A stretch of 64,000 nt of DNA from Arachnopeziza araneosa (Eukaryota; Ascomycota; Leotiomycetes; Helotiales; Arachnopezizaceae), in the NCBI GenBank assembly GCA_003988855.1, contig QYAI01000060.1:1-64000 (forward strand), written 5' to 3'. Position 1 is the first letter of the stretch. Every line of letters begins with the position of its first letter. A program made the position numbers and the translations under genes. The notes under the pieces were generated by a model that was not told where the DNA came from, did no database searches, and was given only the letters and a program-made list of their open reading frames with translations. Shown here one piece after another: positions 20,489 through 32,270 of this stretch.

Positions 20489-23404
20489 ACTTTGAGGGTT
20501 TATTTAGTTCAGATTGTTTTGTTTTGTGCTACTGTGGGCTGAACTAGGGATCGGAGAAACCTCCGTTTGAGGTTTGGGACTTCAAGTCAAGGATGTGTGT
20601 ATATTGAGCAAATTTCAAAAGACGGTTTTGATAGACATAGAGTGGTTGTTTGAAGGTTGTTTGGGGGTATTGTTGGGTGTTGGCGAGCCAGAATCGTTTT
20701 GCCACTCACTAGCGTTCAAGCAGCTATGCTTGAGGCGAATGTATAATTGAAAGTTGGAGATGGAGATGTAGCAAATACAAGGAGCAGGAGGGAAAATGCA
20801 AAGACATGCTCAACATGAAAATTGAATTGCTTTATCTTCCTCGGAAAAATCTCTGTTTGCAATAAGCATCTGCATCTCTCCATTTTCGTCTTCCACATTA
20901 AACATACTAAACTCGATTTAGAGATGTTCTGTCTGATAATGGGCGCTTCTTCAGTGAAGAAGCCTCGATCTGTTGAGAAGAAGGAATTATGTGGACCGGC
21001 AATGCATCTGACCTTTCCGGACAGAGATTTGGCAAAGGTAGAGACAAGGAAAGAAAGGTCCGAGACAGGTTGTGGAGTAGCAATAATGGCGATCCGAAGC
21101 AATTAGCAAATCGAGTTGGAGAAACAAGATCTGAGATTCATGGAGGGTAATACAAGAATAAAAGTCCAGGATCTGTTTCGTTGAAGGCAGAGATACCATT
21201 AAACACTGGTAAGTGGTAGTGGCCATGAGTTGTTGTGGATCCGTTGCAGACATACGGGAAGAGGTGAAAGTTCAATCAAAATATGATATGTCATCATCAA
21301 GACGGGACGAGGACTGGTTTTGACACTGATTATGGTTAGCAGGTCTGTTAACCGGGTACTCGGAATCTCGTGGATGACGTTAGATGTTCTGTTAGTATAA
21401 TGACATTCAGTTTCTTGGCTTGCATGAAAAGCTCCAGCAAATGGAGAGCTGCTTACAGCCAGCCATACCCGTACAGAGACTAGATTCGGGCCGAGTACTT
21501 CTAATGATAAATATTGTCATATTTGACAGACTGTAGAAGAATCCCTAACAGATCGCGTGCAGTACGGACCGGTGAAGGATGATACAATTCTGCTCGGGCC
21601 TGCTGGAAATTCATTTAGAAGTCCATTGTGGGGACTAGGCGTAGGTAGTACCAGTCCGCAGACACGTTGTTTTTCTTGTAATTATGGAAGGTGAAGGTTT
21701 ATGAGGCTCAACCAGTTTGCAGTGTTGCTTTCTTGCAGGCAGTCCCGTGCAAAGGAACATTGTAGAGTGTGGTCATAGTATGATTATCACATGAGAAATC
21801 AGCGAGTGAAGGAGAAGAAGAAATGAATATCTTGTGGCAGTGCTGCGACTGTCTGAACATATTGGTCTCAGCATCTACCGTAGGGTTCGTACGACGCGAG
21901 GCCTGAGGCATCGATCGGCCAAGAAGCTCTAGAAGACGTGAGGATTCGCGAGACGGGAAGCTGCAGATGATGTGTGCTAAGGAACACGTTGACAGGCCAG
22001 TGGTCAACAAGGTGACAGAGAATACTTGAAACCCGCGTGAGGATGAACCGTAATGTTGAAGCGTGTGCTGGCCGGCTCAGCAGTGAGGAAGCGTCCGATT
22101 GCTTGGGTCTGCACGAAGCTCAATCGAGTTGTTTCTGCATAGCCAGAATAGGCTGGTAGGCTGATGAGGAAGGAAGCAAGCACGGCCGATGATCAAGACA
22201 ATTTGATGTATCAGGTCCAGTCAAGAGAGGAAGGAAGCGGAAAGAGGATAAGCATTGCAAAAGCAATGAATGAATGAATGAGTGAGTGAGTGAGTGAGTG
22301 AGTGAATGAATTTCAAGATGCGAATTTCAAGATGCGGGAGTGTGCAAGTCAGGTGCTCATGAGCACGTTGAGGCCTCAGGGTTACCTGTTGTAGCTCGCA
22401 CATTAACTAAAGCCTGAGGCATGAAAGGCAGACATTGGAATTGGCCCCCATCCGTCAGAATCAGAAATGGCCCCCAACCTCAGGCTCGCCGCGCTGCCCC
22501 TCCAGCTCAGAGCCGCAAGAATCAGAATCGCAACGTGGCATGCAGAACCAACTTCTCAACCTCATCTCTCTTCTCTCTTACATCCTCCTTGATGACTTGT
22601 GCAAATCCCGCTGGGCGCAAGTGTGCAGCAGACCAGATGGACGGGTTGTGATGGAAGAATTCCATGAGCCACCCAAAGTTGCGTACGAGTCGGTGAAAGA
22701 AGGAAGGGAAAGCCTTGATGCCTGTTTTCTCGGCAGCTCGCCTCACTTTCTGTCGGCGCCCGACCTCTCGCCCTGCATTTGCCTCCTCTACTTCCTCGTC
22801 TCATATTATTTCCCTCAAACCTCCCTTTATCACCCAACACTTCTTGTTGCGCTACACATGTTCTTTGTCCAATCACGGGTCCTACCTGTCAAGTCGCAGA
22901 GCTAGTGGGCCGCTCGATCTGTTCACCGAAATCCTGTCAGCTGGCTCGACCGCCGATTCCCTTACCAATGCAATATAGTCCGGCGAATCTGCCTTGCGGC
23001 TGTTGCGAACCAGAGTCCCTCCCATCCTCATCGACGCATTCACGAGCGAACTTCATCGCCCAGCGAGTACTCGGTCGGGATTGACAGCTTTATGAATTCT
23101 TTCTGGGCGATTTCTGGCTGCTCTTAAACTCGGCCGCTGGAAAGATTTCAAGTTCCCCTGGTGCCGTGTTGCAAACGAAGGGAACAAGCTGGTTTGCTCC
23201 ATCCAGGCAACAGTTTTTGCATTGAACTGACGAATTGTTAGTCGCTATGGCGGGCCAGTCCAGCTACTCGCGCAGTAGCAATCGTTCTGTATGCAATTAT
23301 TCCAAGTCTTGGTAGACGGTGGCTTTGTTCTGATCGATGCGTGACTTTAGTACCATCCTTCTCTTACTTCCGTTGGTGCAGATCAATTTGCAAACACAAG
23401 GGAG
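20489..23404. other. Long intergenic region with a GAAT/GAGT microsatellite
   Basis: No gene could be supported in about 2.9 kb. ORFs of ~100 codons at 20716-21106 overlap on opposite strands and lack protein features. A short tandem repeat lies at about 22262-22310: (GAAT)n, then (GAGT)n, then (GAAT)n. The last ~400 bp upstream of 23405 are pyrimidine-rich and are probably leader or promoter of the zinc-finger gene. Confidence 0.45.
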
Positions 23405-26207
23405 ATGGGCCCTCCTTCAGATTTCCCGCCGCAGCCGGTGGAAGTCGATCTAAATCTTTCAAGGACTCTCCCAACCCCATCGACATTTGTTTCCACTGCT
23501 TGGGATCCTTCTAATTCATTTCAACCAAATACTTTTGGAGACCACGCACCATCAGTGTCTGCTAGATCGCAGCAAGTTCCAGTGGATAACCAAGCTCGTG
23601 CACATCATGACATGTTGCATCTTTGGTATAACAACAACGACGGACCATGGGTGCCGAGAGATGCTTTACCAGAAGATCTCTCTCATTCAAAACAGACAGG
23701 TAACCATCTTGCAATGCCTTATAGAGGCCAGTACAGGCGGCCAAATCCATCCGAGGCTGGTTCCTACCACGTTGGAATCCCACCTTCGGACTCTGGATAT
23801 GGAACTCGAAAGAGTGATGCGAACACATCCGTGTTCAGTGGTGACTTTCCAGACCGTGACCAAGATTGCCAGAGTCTCGTTAGCCATGTTCAGGATTTCC
23901 AACCCTTCCAGCCGTACGGCAATTCATTACAGCCCCATGATGTGAGGACCACTGGTGCTTGGACTTCCCCAATATCTAACTCGTCCGACTCACCTGGTTT
24001 GATCTGCCCGGCTTGCAACAAGAGTGTAAAGACGCAATCTGACTTGAAGTACAAACACCCTCATAGCTTTCTATCATGTCTAACGACGTATAGGAAGCAT
24101 CATCTCCGCCACACCAAACCCTTCAAATGTCAGGTGACTGGATGCGATCGAAGTGAAGGATTCAGTACCAAAAACGACCTTGATAGGCACGTGAAGAGCA
24201 AACATCCCACTACCGATGTTGCAGATACCAAAAAATACCGGTGCAACGTAACTGGTTGTAAGTCCAAGGAAAAGTCGTGGCCACGACTGGATAATTTTAG
24301 GAGCCATTTGAAGCGCGTCCATTCGAAGATTTTACAGACTGAGGATGAATTTGAGAACATGATACAAAGGTAAGAAGTTGCATAGCCATACAATTGGCTA
24401 TCGCTATGATAATGCTAATTCCAACAGTGGAGAGTTCTGGGAGAGAGTAGGCCCTAACTTGGTTCTAGAAGTTTTACCGGAAATTGACAAAGTACCTGAA
24501 ATTGTTCAAGCAAGACCGATGGTCAATGATAACCTGTCATTCACACGGCAAACTGGTCCCTGGACACAGACAGAACCCAGTAATTTCCTTCCTTCTACTC
24601 AGAGAGGCCAGTTTGTTCCACCAACCCGAATTGGAATACCAGGCCAGAGATCACCTCTACCAGAGGAGCCCCAACAGACTGTGCAGCCTTTGGATGTTTA
24701 CCCCTATGGACGTGCTCCGGAAAGCAGCGTTAGATTGGATAGAGTTCTTTCAGCTCCAGTGAGCCGAGCTGATTTGAGGAAGTCCGATGACGGTGATCGT
24801 CAACTACCTCGAAGAGCAAATACAGATGAGGCAACAAGGCAGACTAGTGAGAAGAAGTCAGCCTTGGAAGCCACAGTGACGGAAGTATTAGAAATGTTGA
24901 CAGCGGCTGATCCGGCTGGTGTCATGCATACAGCTTCCCGGAATCCTTTACCGGATGGAAAATTCTCTCCTTCAAATTCTTGGTCAGTGGCCAGAGAACT
25001 AACCCTGCCCGCGATCGACAAACAGACAAATCAGAACCGGACAGACCGCTCCTCGGGCACTGAAGATCTCAAGGACTCGCAGGTCAACGAGAAGGCTTTG
25101 GAAGTTTTCAAGGCTCTGGCCAGCAAATTTGGATATACCCTTCATAAGGAACCCAGCCAGCCACCAACTCCCAAGATCCAAAACCTCGGATCTGTTGCCA
25201 GCAACAGGAGTGAGCACCAGGTTACCTGCCAGACTTGCAAGAAGTTCAAAGGCCGTCCCTGTGAATTGAGGTAAGGATTCTTGTGTATTCATTCACCACT
25301 GGAGAATGCTAATAGGACTAGGAAACATATGAAACGTCACGAGCGGCCTTATGGCTGCACCTTCCAGACCTGCAAGAAGAGTTTCGGCAGCAAGAATGAC
25401 TGGAAACGCCACGAAAACTCCCAGCACTTCCATCTTGAGACATGGCGATGCGACCTCGGCCGGCCAGACGGTGGGGAGACACCTTGCGCGAAAGTCTGCT
25501 ACCGACGGCAGGCTTTGAAAGAGCACCTGAAGAAAGAGCACCAGCTCACCGAGGAGGAAGCCGTTGGTCAGAAGCTGGAAGCTTGTCGTATTGGCCGCAA
25601 TTGCCAAGCACGATTCTGGTGCGGATTCTGCAAAAACCTCGTTGATCTGAAAAAGAAAGGACTGGATGCCTGGACCGAGAGGTTCGACCACATTGACGAT
25701 CACTTCATGGGCAGGAAAGACGATGAGAAGAAGTGGAATATCAACGACTGGGTCCCGATTGATGGGGATAAATCTGCTGAGCAAGGCGAAACCTCCCTTT
25801 CTATTTCTGTGAGCACCTCGCCAAGAAAGAACAGCCCTGCATTTGACGATGCACTTCCCAAGACTGCAGCTACATCTACACCTGGTGATTCGCCTGCTCA
25901 CGCGATTGATGTGGAAGGCCTTGGAGCTCTAAAACGGAAGCGTAGTGGGAGCGAAGATGACCAGCCACACAAACACAAACATTCTAGGAACAATCCGAGG
26001 ATGGAAGGGAGAGTTATTTGTGTAAGTCTAGCATTCACTCATGTGTTGGGTTCCATCTACTAACGATGGCACCAGTGCCAATGCAATTGGGGAGAAAACC
26101 CCAAAGTCAATCTCTCGTGCATCAATAACGAATGTCCTGGAGCGCACCCATTCGAGGGGTGTGACCGTTGCCAATGGGAGTTCCAACCGGTTCCTATAGA
26201 GAACTAA
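23405..26207 (+). CDS. C2H2 zinc-finger transcription factor, multi-finger, 864 residues
   Basis: Five exons: 23405-24048, 24094-24369, 24428-25270, 25322-26021, 26076-26207. The N-terminal ~195 residues are Pro/Ser/Gln-rich. A first finger group follows (about 200-295): CPACNKSVKTQSDLKKHHLRH, then CQVTGC...HVKSKH, then CNVTGC...HLKRVH. A ~280-residue disordered linker leads to a second group: CQTC-x12-HMKRH, CTFQTCKKSFGSKNDWKRH..SQH, a W-R-C finger ending HLKKEH, and FWCGFC...HIDDHF. A late exon adds CQCNW and C-x4-C pairs that may bind another zinc. The 45-bp insert at 24049-24093 stays in frame but splices out as a canonical intron that restores a textbook finger. The second finger group closely matches that of the next gene. 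Likely a nuclear DNA-binding regulator; targets are unknown. Confidence 0.88.
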
Positions 26208-28431
26208 TTTCATTTCCTGATACTCGTGCTAGATATATGTATACTTTTCCATCTACTTGGCTATATGTCACGTTTTACGATGATGATGATGATGAAAGAT
26301 TGTATTGTAACATGTCTTGGGATAGAAGTTGGATGGGTTCATTGATGGGCGCCGAAGAATAAACGTAGCCGGCAGATGGGATGAAGATGTCTCTGCCTGA
26401 GCCTCCACAGACTGCTTCCTGGGCTCATTCGTGTTGCATGCAGAGTTACCGAGTCTCCTAATTATATCTTTACAGGTACAGTCAGTCAGTCAGTCAGTCA
26501 AGAAGCAAATCGGTGATGATTCAGAGATGCATCGCGCCCGCCACCACGATGCCGCCAGGTAACCACTCACCGATTAGCGGTAAAAAGTAGCGCGCGAAAG
26601 TGATGCGCGAGTTTAAGAATTGGCTTCCCTGCCCGCTCCCCCTCCCCCCTCCCCCCTCCCCCCGTCCCCCCAATGCTCGAGAATCCCAAGAAAAGGCCCC
26701 AAGCAGGCCCAAGCAGGCCGAATCAGCCGCAGCTGACCCAACGCGGCAACCTCCATTAAGGTATTTATGGTACAGGGAGTTTAGCGTGCCTCACACCGAA
26801 AAAGGTGTGCGGGAGACGCTGATCATTGGCCTCACTCAGCGGCTCGTGGTGGCTGTACGAGGCCTGCAGCCTGTGGTCGGTGTCCTCCAACGTTCTAGCG
26901 TGGAATGGGGGAGAGAAGCTCGCTCGCCGCGGTGAGGAGCCAGTGAGTGCACATCATGTAGGAACGACCCATCCTATCCATCTGCATCTGTATGTATGCA
27001 TGTATGCATGTATGCCTGCCTGCCGGTGAGCTGGGCGGTGCTGGATCGCGCTGGTCCTGGACTTGATACTGACAGACCGCAGACGACCCCACGAAAGTGA
27101 GGCGGTCTCGCTGGGCTGTCTCGCTGTCGGTTGGTCGGTCGGTCGGTCGGTCGGTCGGTTGGTCGGTTGGTTCAGAAGGTCGAGGGGAACGATGGAGCGA
27201 CTGAGACGTGGTGAAACGGCCTGGCGATCGGAGAATGGGGATAGTCCTGTCCTCGACCTGTGTCCCTCTGTCGTGCAGTCGGGAAAAAGTGTAGAAATGG
27301 ACCGGTGTACGAATGGGAGGACATGTTCGTACGTGCGAGTAAGCGCTGGAGCAAGAGCGAGCAACGTGCGAACCGGTTTGCACATTGGGGGCTGGAGAGA
27401 GGCGTGCAGCAACAACTACAACGTCCATTTCCTCCCACAACCACCACCACCACCACCACCACAACCACCACCACCACCATCTCCACCATCCACCATCCAC
27501 CATCCACCATCCACCATCCACCACCACTTTCCCGACCCCAAACACAGGAGGAGAGATGATGGTCCACTGCTGATCTGGGCACCGCAATGTGAAGCTGCAC
27601 CCTCTTCTGGAAGCATGCCTATGGCTGCTTCTGAATGCTTCCCACCACCGGGCACGCTCTGCTTCACCCTCTCGCCGCTGGACCACCGATTCTGCCTACC
27701 CGACGCCTTGTCCGCCTCGTGCGACGCCAGCTCCTCCTGGGAGAGGTGATTGGCAGATGCCCCTCGCCGACGAGTGCGTGGTGGAGGGGTGGAAAGTGTC
27801 GATTTGGTGGAGGAGGACGTGGTGAGCACTCGGCGGCTGCTCAGGGAGTCACGGCATTGGGGCGCAGAGCAAGCCCAACAAGCAAGCAGACAGACCAAAA
27901 AGCCAAGGGCCCAGGGGCTCGCATATGTAACGTCCTGATTGACAGGACAGGGAGGAGAGATTCGTCGTGCAGGGAATCCGTCGGTCTGCCGTTCTTCATC
28001 TGAGACTTGAGGCTCTTCTCCGACCACACCGGCTGCTGGAGCGATGATGATGATGCTGCGTGTCTCGCTACTTTATGTAGCTCCTCTCATCCTGTATTTC
28101 CATCGCCCACCACGACTCCGCCCGGGCTCGACTGACTTCGCCCCGAACCCAATCCCCCACCAATTCCATATGTGTCGGGTGCAACTGGTGCATAATAATC
28201 CACATCGCTCAGCTCTTTGTTTGCTCTCGCCATCCAGCCGGTTTGTCTCTCTCCAGAGTGCGTGAGTCGCGGGTCCAGAATTGCGGTTGACCTCGAGCCA
28301 AAATCTCTCCTTGAACACATCGGAATATCGATCGACCGAAGATCAGCCGGAATTGTTTACATATCTCGACTTCGCACAACCGGAATCTGGAGCAAACAAC
28401 ATCACTTTGCACCCTCAGCAAGACGTACAAG
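26208..28431. other. Long microsatellite-rich upstream region of the second zinc-finger gene
   Basis: About 2.2 kb without a supportable gene. Simple repeats are dense: (GTCA)n at 26479-26500, C-rich tracts at 26630-26675, (GTAT/GCAT)n near 26990-27020, (GGTC)n at 27131-27170, (ACC)n at 27436-27480 and (CATCCAC)n at 27484-27520. Long ORFs on both strands around 26.9-28.0 kb are products of these repeats. Such long leaders are common upstream of fungal developmental regulators; promoter or 5' UTR is the likely role. Confidence 0.5.
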
Positions 28432-30189
28432 ATGAATCCTGGTTACGCGCAACCCCCCTTCTTCCTGGAGACCTTCCAAGGCGGAGAATCTGAATCGCTC
28501 TCCTTGGAGCAGTACAACTCAATGGATCAGCTCGAGGCACAGACTGGTGTCTATCACTCTGGATCCTTCAATCTCAATACCTTGGATCCATCTCTGGCTC
28601 AGGGCCCATCCCCGGTCCTTCAGCACCACCATCAGCACGCTCATCCGATGGCTAGATTCGTTGGCGAACCACAGCGATCTTTGTTTACCATGCCAACACC
28701 GCTGTACACTCAGCAACCGCTCCAAGGTATGGCTCGGCCATCTGCTCCGGTCAATACCCTCCCGTACGCATCTCAAGGTCGGATCGCTTCACCTTCTCCA
28801 TCCCAGGGTTTGACCTCCACTTGCAGCTCAGCTTTGAGCCCTCCAGCGGATTCCGACTTCTCCCAGGAGAATGCCTTCTACCCATCATTGATCCGACCCC
28901 GTGAGGACTTCTCAAGCTTTGGCAGTCCCTCGCAATTCAATGCCAACCAAAGCCCTGGTTCCTGGTCCGGACCGCAGCTTCAGAGCTACCCACCTCAGTA
29001 TGGCCAGAACGCGAGCTGCGTCAGCTTGAACCAGGTCCAAGGAGTTCCTGACCCCGAGGAGATGATATTTGAAGCTCATGACGGCTATAGCATGGGTGGA
29101 CAAGAATACAATCTTGCGATGAACGAGGGTCACACGATCCATGTTGCATCCTCTCGCCAGAATTCGTACTATGTCGATGAAGGTATTGGTTCTTCGATCC
29201 ATGATAATCCCACGCCAAAGTCCATGGCGGCTTCCTATCAGGATCAAGATGGGATGGACGAAGAGGAGAATGATGCCGAGGGCGAAGTCGAGCAAGAGAT
29301 TGTCGTTGTTGATGCAGGCGATGATACCGACTATTCGCCAAACAGCAAGACACCTCGCCGCAACAAGTCTCGACGCTCGGCAAAGGTCTTCAACCCGCTC
29401 TCCGCCAACACCAAGAACACGAGAGTGGCCAAGTCATCCTCCAAGACTAAAGGGACCTATGAATGCAAGACGTGCGACTCGGGACCTTTCAAGGACCCCT
29501 CCTCGCTCGCCAAGCATACCGCAACCGCACACACTCGTGCCTTTGCCTGCGTCTTCAAATTCGGTGGCTGCGACTCCACCTTTGGCAGCAAGAATGAGTG
29601 GAAGCGCCACGTGCAATCCCAACATCTCAACCTCACGGCCTGGCTCTGCACCCAAGGATCCTGCGGCAAGACCCACGGTCCCAAGGGAAATCTTACGACC
29701 GGCTCAGAATTCAATCGCAAGGACCTCTTCACGCAGCACGTCCGCCGCATGCACGTCCCAGCCGGAGTCAAGAAGAAGCAAAAGTCAGCCAGCGGAAAGG
29801 ATATCCCAGACGCCGAGTTTGAAGCTCACCTCAAGAAGTTGCAGGTCAGCTGCTTGGTGATCAAGCGTAACGGTCCTGAGAAGTTGCGCTGCCCCGTCCA
29901 CGGCTGTGATACCGTCTTCCAAGGCAGCAACCCGTGGGATGAGCGTATGGAACACGTAGGCAAGCATGTCGAGAAGGGAAAGGGCGTCAAAGTCGATATC
30001 CGCAGTGAACGCGATGAGATGCTGGTTGTCTGGGCGTTGCGAGAGGGCGTGATTGAGAGAAAGTCCAACGGTGGCTTCAGACTTGGCGTCTCGGGCGTGT
30101 CTCCCACGCCAACTCAGGGCCATCCTCATGCTCATTCACTCGGTCCTATTCATGACGATGAGGATGCAGAGTGTGAGGCTGATGACTAG
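28432..30189 (+). CDS. C2H2 zinc-finger transcription factor, 585 residues
   Basis: An intronless frame. The first ~340 residues are low-complexity (Ser, Pro, Gln, an acidic stretch at about 265-300) and end with a basic segment rich in Arg/Lys/Ser that may be a nuclear localisation signal. Fingers follow: YECKTC...HTATAH (about 342-365), FACVFKFGGC..FGSKNEWKRH..SQH (about 371-398), a WLCTQGSCGK finger ending HVRRMH (about 404-442), and LRCPVHGCDTVFQ...HVGKH (about 484-512). The FGSKN-D/E-WKRH-x2-SQH-x2-L-x2-W-x-C module is shared with the upstream gene at 25.4 kb. The two are therefore probably diverged tandem paralogues, although this one is intronless over that module and lacks the first finger group. 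Likely a nuclear regulator; targets unknown. Confidence 0.88.
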   Translation: MNPGYAQPPFFLETFQGGESESLSLEQYNSMDQLEAQTGVYHSGSFNLNTLDPSLAQGPSPVLQHHHQHAHPMARFVGEPQRSLFTMPTPLYTQQPLQGMARPSAPVNTLPYASQGRIASPSPSQGLTSTCSSALSPPADSDFSQENAFYPSLIRPREDFSSFGSPSQFNANQSPGSWSGPQLQSYPPQYGQNASCVSLNQVQGVPDPEEMIFEAHDGYSMGGQEYNLAMNEGHTIHVASSRQNSYYVDEGIGSSIHDNPTPKSMAASYQDQDGMDEEENDAEGEVEQEIVVVDAGDDTDYSPNSKTPRRNKSRRSAKVFNPLSANTKNTRVAKSSSKTKGTYECKTCDSGPFKDPSSLAKHTATAHTRAFACVFKFGGCDSTFGSKNEWKRHVQSQHLNLTAWLCTQGSCGKTHGPKGNLTTGSEFNRKDLFTQHVRRMHVPAGVKKKQKSASGKDIPDAEFEAHLKKLQVSCLVIKRNGPEKLRCPVHGCDTVFQGSNPWDERMEHVGKHVEKGKGVKVDIRSERDEMLVVWALREGVIERKSNGGFRLGVSGVSPTPTQGHPHAHSLGPIHDDEDAECEADD

Positions 30190-30202
30190 ACCTTTCTTTC
30201 TG

Positions 30203-30352
30203 TCTTGCCGATTTGCAACCGACTACCTTCAGGTTTTGTGCAATGCAAACACGCAATCTCAGCCTTGTTTTTCTCTATCTCGCCGATTTGCAACACGACT
30301 ACTGTCACGGTTTCGTACAAGCAAACACGCAATCTCAGCCTTGTTTTTTTGG
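30203..30352 (+). repeat. 75-bp tandem duplication in the 3' UTR region
   Basis: Two consecutive copies of a ~75-bp unit (30203-30277 and 30278-30352) both contain GCCGATTTGCAAC near the start and AAACACGCAATCTCAGCCTTG near the end. It begins ~14 bp after the stop codon of the zinc-finger gene, so it is probably transcribed. Confidence 0.75.
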
Positions 30353-30703
30353 GGGAGTTTCAGGCGTTGGGTGGATACATTATGGATGATACCTGCTTGG
30401 GATCTGGAGTCTGGGTTCAGTCTCTACGTGATCTTTCCTCTTCTCCTGTCTTGTCGTTCTGGCCTGTGGACAAAACGTGACGGAGGCCCCACACCCACAT
30501 CTCAACGATTCTTTACGATATGATGACAGCGATGATTCTTTGATACCTCGATAGACACTATACAGCACGGAATGGCACGGGTTCCTTGTCCTCGTTCTGG
30601 ATGGATGGGATTTCTTCTTTGATTCTTTCACACGCATGTATGTACGGAAGACAAATGCACATTTCTCAGAGATGGATGGGTAAGGTCGGGTGCAGACCAA
30701 GAG

Positions 30704-30733
30704 CCTGCTCTGCTCTGCTCTGCTCTGCTCTGT
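30704..30733 (+). repeat. (TGCTC)n microsatellite
   Basis: About five and a half consecutive copies of the pentanucleotide TGCTC. Confidence 0.85.
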
Positions 30734-31194
30734 ACTGGACGGACTGTAATTAATGGAACGAAGTTTCTTTGCAGCATCTCTACGTGTTTGTAACCCGAAG
30801 TGAGAACCATGTGACTTGACCTACGCATAACCTATCCATCCCCCAGAACAGAATCTCGAAAGTGCAACAAAAGTGCAGCGAAAGTGCAGCGAAAGGTACA
30901 GTAGAAGGTGCACCGGAAAGTGCAATGCCAGCCCCAAGCAGCCAGCCCAGCCAGCCCAGCCCAACGCAGCCCGATCCCACACGCCCCGCCGCCTAAAATA
31001 AACACAACCAACCAACCCACCGCACACGACGGCGCAACTCAAAAAACCAACTCAAAAAGCCAACCCGGGAGCGAACCTGGAAGCAAGCGAGCCCTCCCTC
31101 CTAGGTAGGTAGCTAGGTAAACAGCCAACCGCAGCGCTGACCGGGGTCCGCTGCGGCTGCATGGTGATTGGTGGGTTTTGCGACCGCGAGCTGG

Positions 31195-31349
31195 AAGGGG
31201 AGGGAGGGAGAAGAGAGGAGGGAGAGGAGGGAGAAGAGAGGAGGGAGAGAGAGGGTAGCTGGAGGGAGAGAAGGGAGAAGAGAGGAGGGAGAGAAAGGGT
31301 AGCTGGAGGGAGAGAAGGGAGAAGAGAGGAGGGAGAGAAAGGGTAGGTA
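31195..31349 (+). repeat. Purine-strand minisatellite, ~44-bp period
   Basis: An almost pure purine strand (GGGAGAAGAGAGGAGGGAGAG...). GGGTAGCT or GGGTAGGT landmarks at 31253, 31297 and 31341 give a 44-bp period with about three copies. Homopurine-homopyrimidine tracts of this kind can form triplex DNA. Confidence 0.8.
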
Positions 31350-31855
31350 AGGTAGGCATAGATGGATGGGAATGGGAGTAGATGGGTAGGATAGGGTAGG
31401 TCGCTGGATTTGAGTCCTGAGCTGGGGTAGGGAGGTAAGTAAGTTGGTCCTGGTCTGGGGGTGGTAGAGGGAAGTGTATGGATAGTTAGGTAGGCAGTGT
31501 ATATAAGCAGCGCAGGGCAGCCGCTCTGAATACGAGACGGAGCGTCCCGAGCGACAGCTGATTTCATCAGTTGTCAGAACACATCTGATGCTACTCCGGG
31601 GGCTGGTCCGGGACGGGTACTGTAAGCTAGAGGGAGTGGATGGGAGTGGATGGGAGTGGATGGCTAGGTAGGGAAATTTGGATCCCCTGGGGGAATGGGA
31701 AGGCATGGAAGTCAGCCTCACCGTCGTGCTGGTGTACACCGTAGAGAGAAGAGAGAGAGGTGCAGGGGGCTGAGCTGTGCAGCATGGGATAAAAGGGTTT
31801 GGATGGATGGTGGATGGGCATTCGCACTGCACTTTGTCGTTACTGTGGATAGCTG

Positions 31856-31856
31856 G

Positions 31857-31892
<36 letters not shown>
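31856..31892 (+). repeat. (TTGA)n microsatellite
   Basis: About eight copies of TTGA/GATT in a row, with no coding frame across it. Confidence 0.85.
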
Positions 31893-31893
<1 letters not shown>

Positions 31894-32270
31894 GAGTGGG
31901 TGTCCTCCAGGCGCCTCCTCGAACCCAGAAAAGCTGACGGCATTTGCAGCGTCTGTCCATCTGTCTATCCAGCTCGAGGATCTCTCCATCGTCCATCCAA
32001 CAACCCCTCGACCTCCCAGATGGTGCCATTTAACACCAGGGAACGGCGCCAATGCCGTGGCTCCACGTTGAGGGAGGGAGGAGTGATAGATAGATGGATG
32101 GCGAAACGGGCTGAGGGGGCTGGTATGCATGCACGCAACTTCACGGCGATCACTTTTTGACTTTGGGATCACGGTGGTACGAAGGTGGGGGGTTTAAGGT
32201 TGGGCTTTCTGCGTGGGGACGGGGCTGATTTGCATGCGGTGGCCTTCTAGAAGCTCTCTTCCCCCCCTAT

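Noticed and set aside
24049..24093. In-frame 15-residue insertion inside a zinc finger
   Set aside because: It has a GTACAA donor, a CTAAC branch and a TATAG acceptor, and its removal restores a normal C2H2 finger (SDLKKHHLRH). It is an intron whose length happens to be a multiple of three.
25311..25321. Two in-frame AG acceptors 6 bp apart (possible alternative splicing) in the first C2H2 gene
   Set aside because: The first AG is only about 2 bp from the branch-like GCTAAT, too close to be used. The second gives the canonical C-x2-C-x12-H-x3-H spacing.
26895..28029. Several long ORFs on both strands in the leader of the second zinc-finger gene
   Set aside because: They are created by ACC/GGT-type microsatellites, overlap one another in antisense and show no domains or splice logic.
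31195..31349. Regular 44-bp spacing as a CRISPR-like array
   Set aside because: The units are contiguous low-complexity purine sequence without unique spacers, in a eukaryotic genome.
31052..31943. ORFs of 170-276 codons rich in Pro/Ser/Leu on the minus strand
   Set aside because: They read through the purine minisatellite and TTGA repeats; repeat-driven open frames without protein character.
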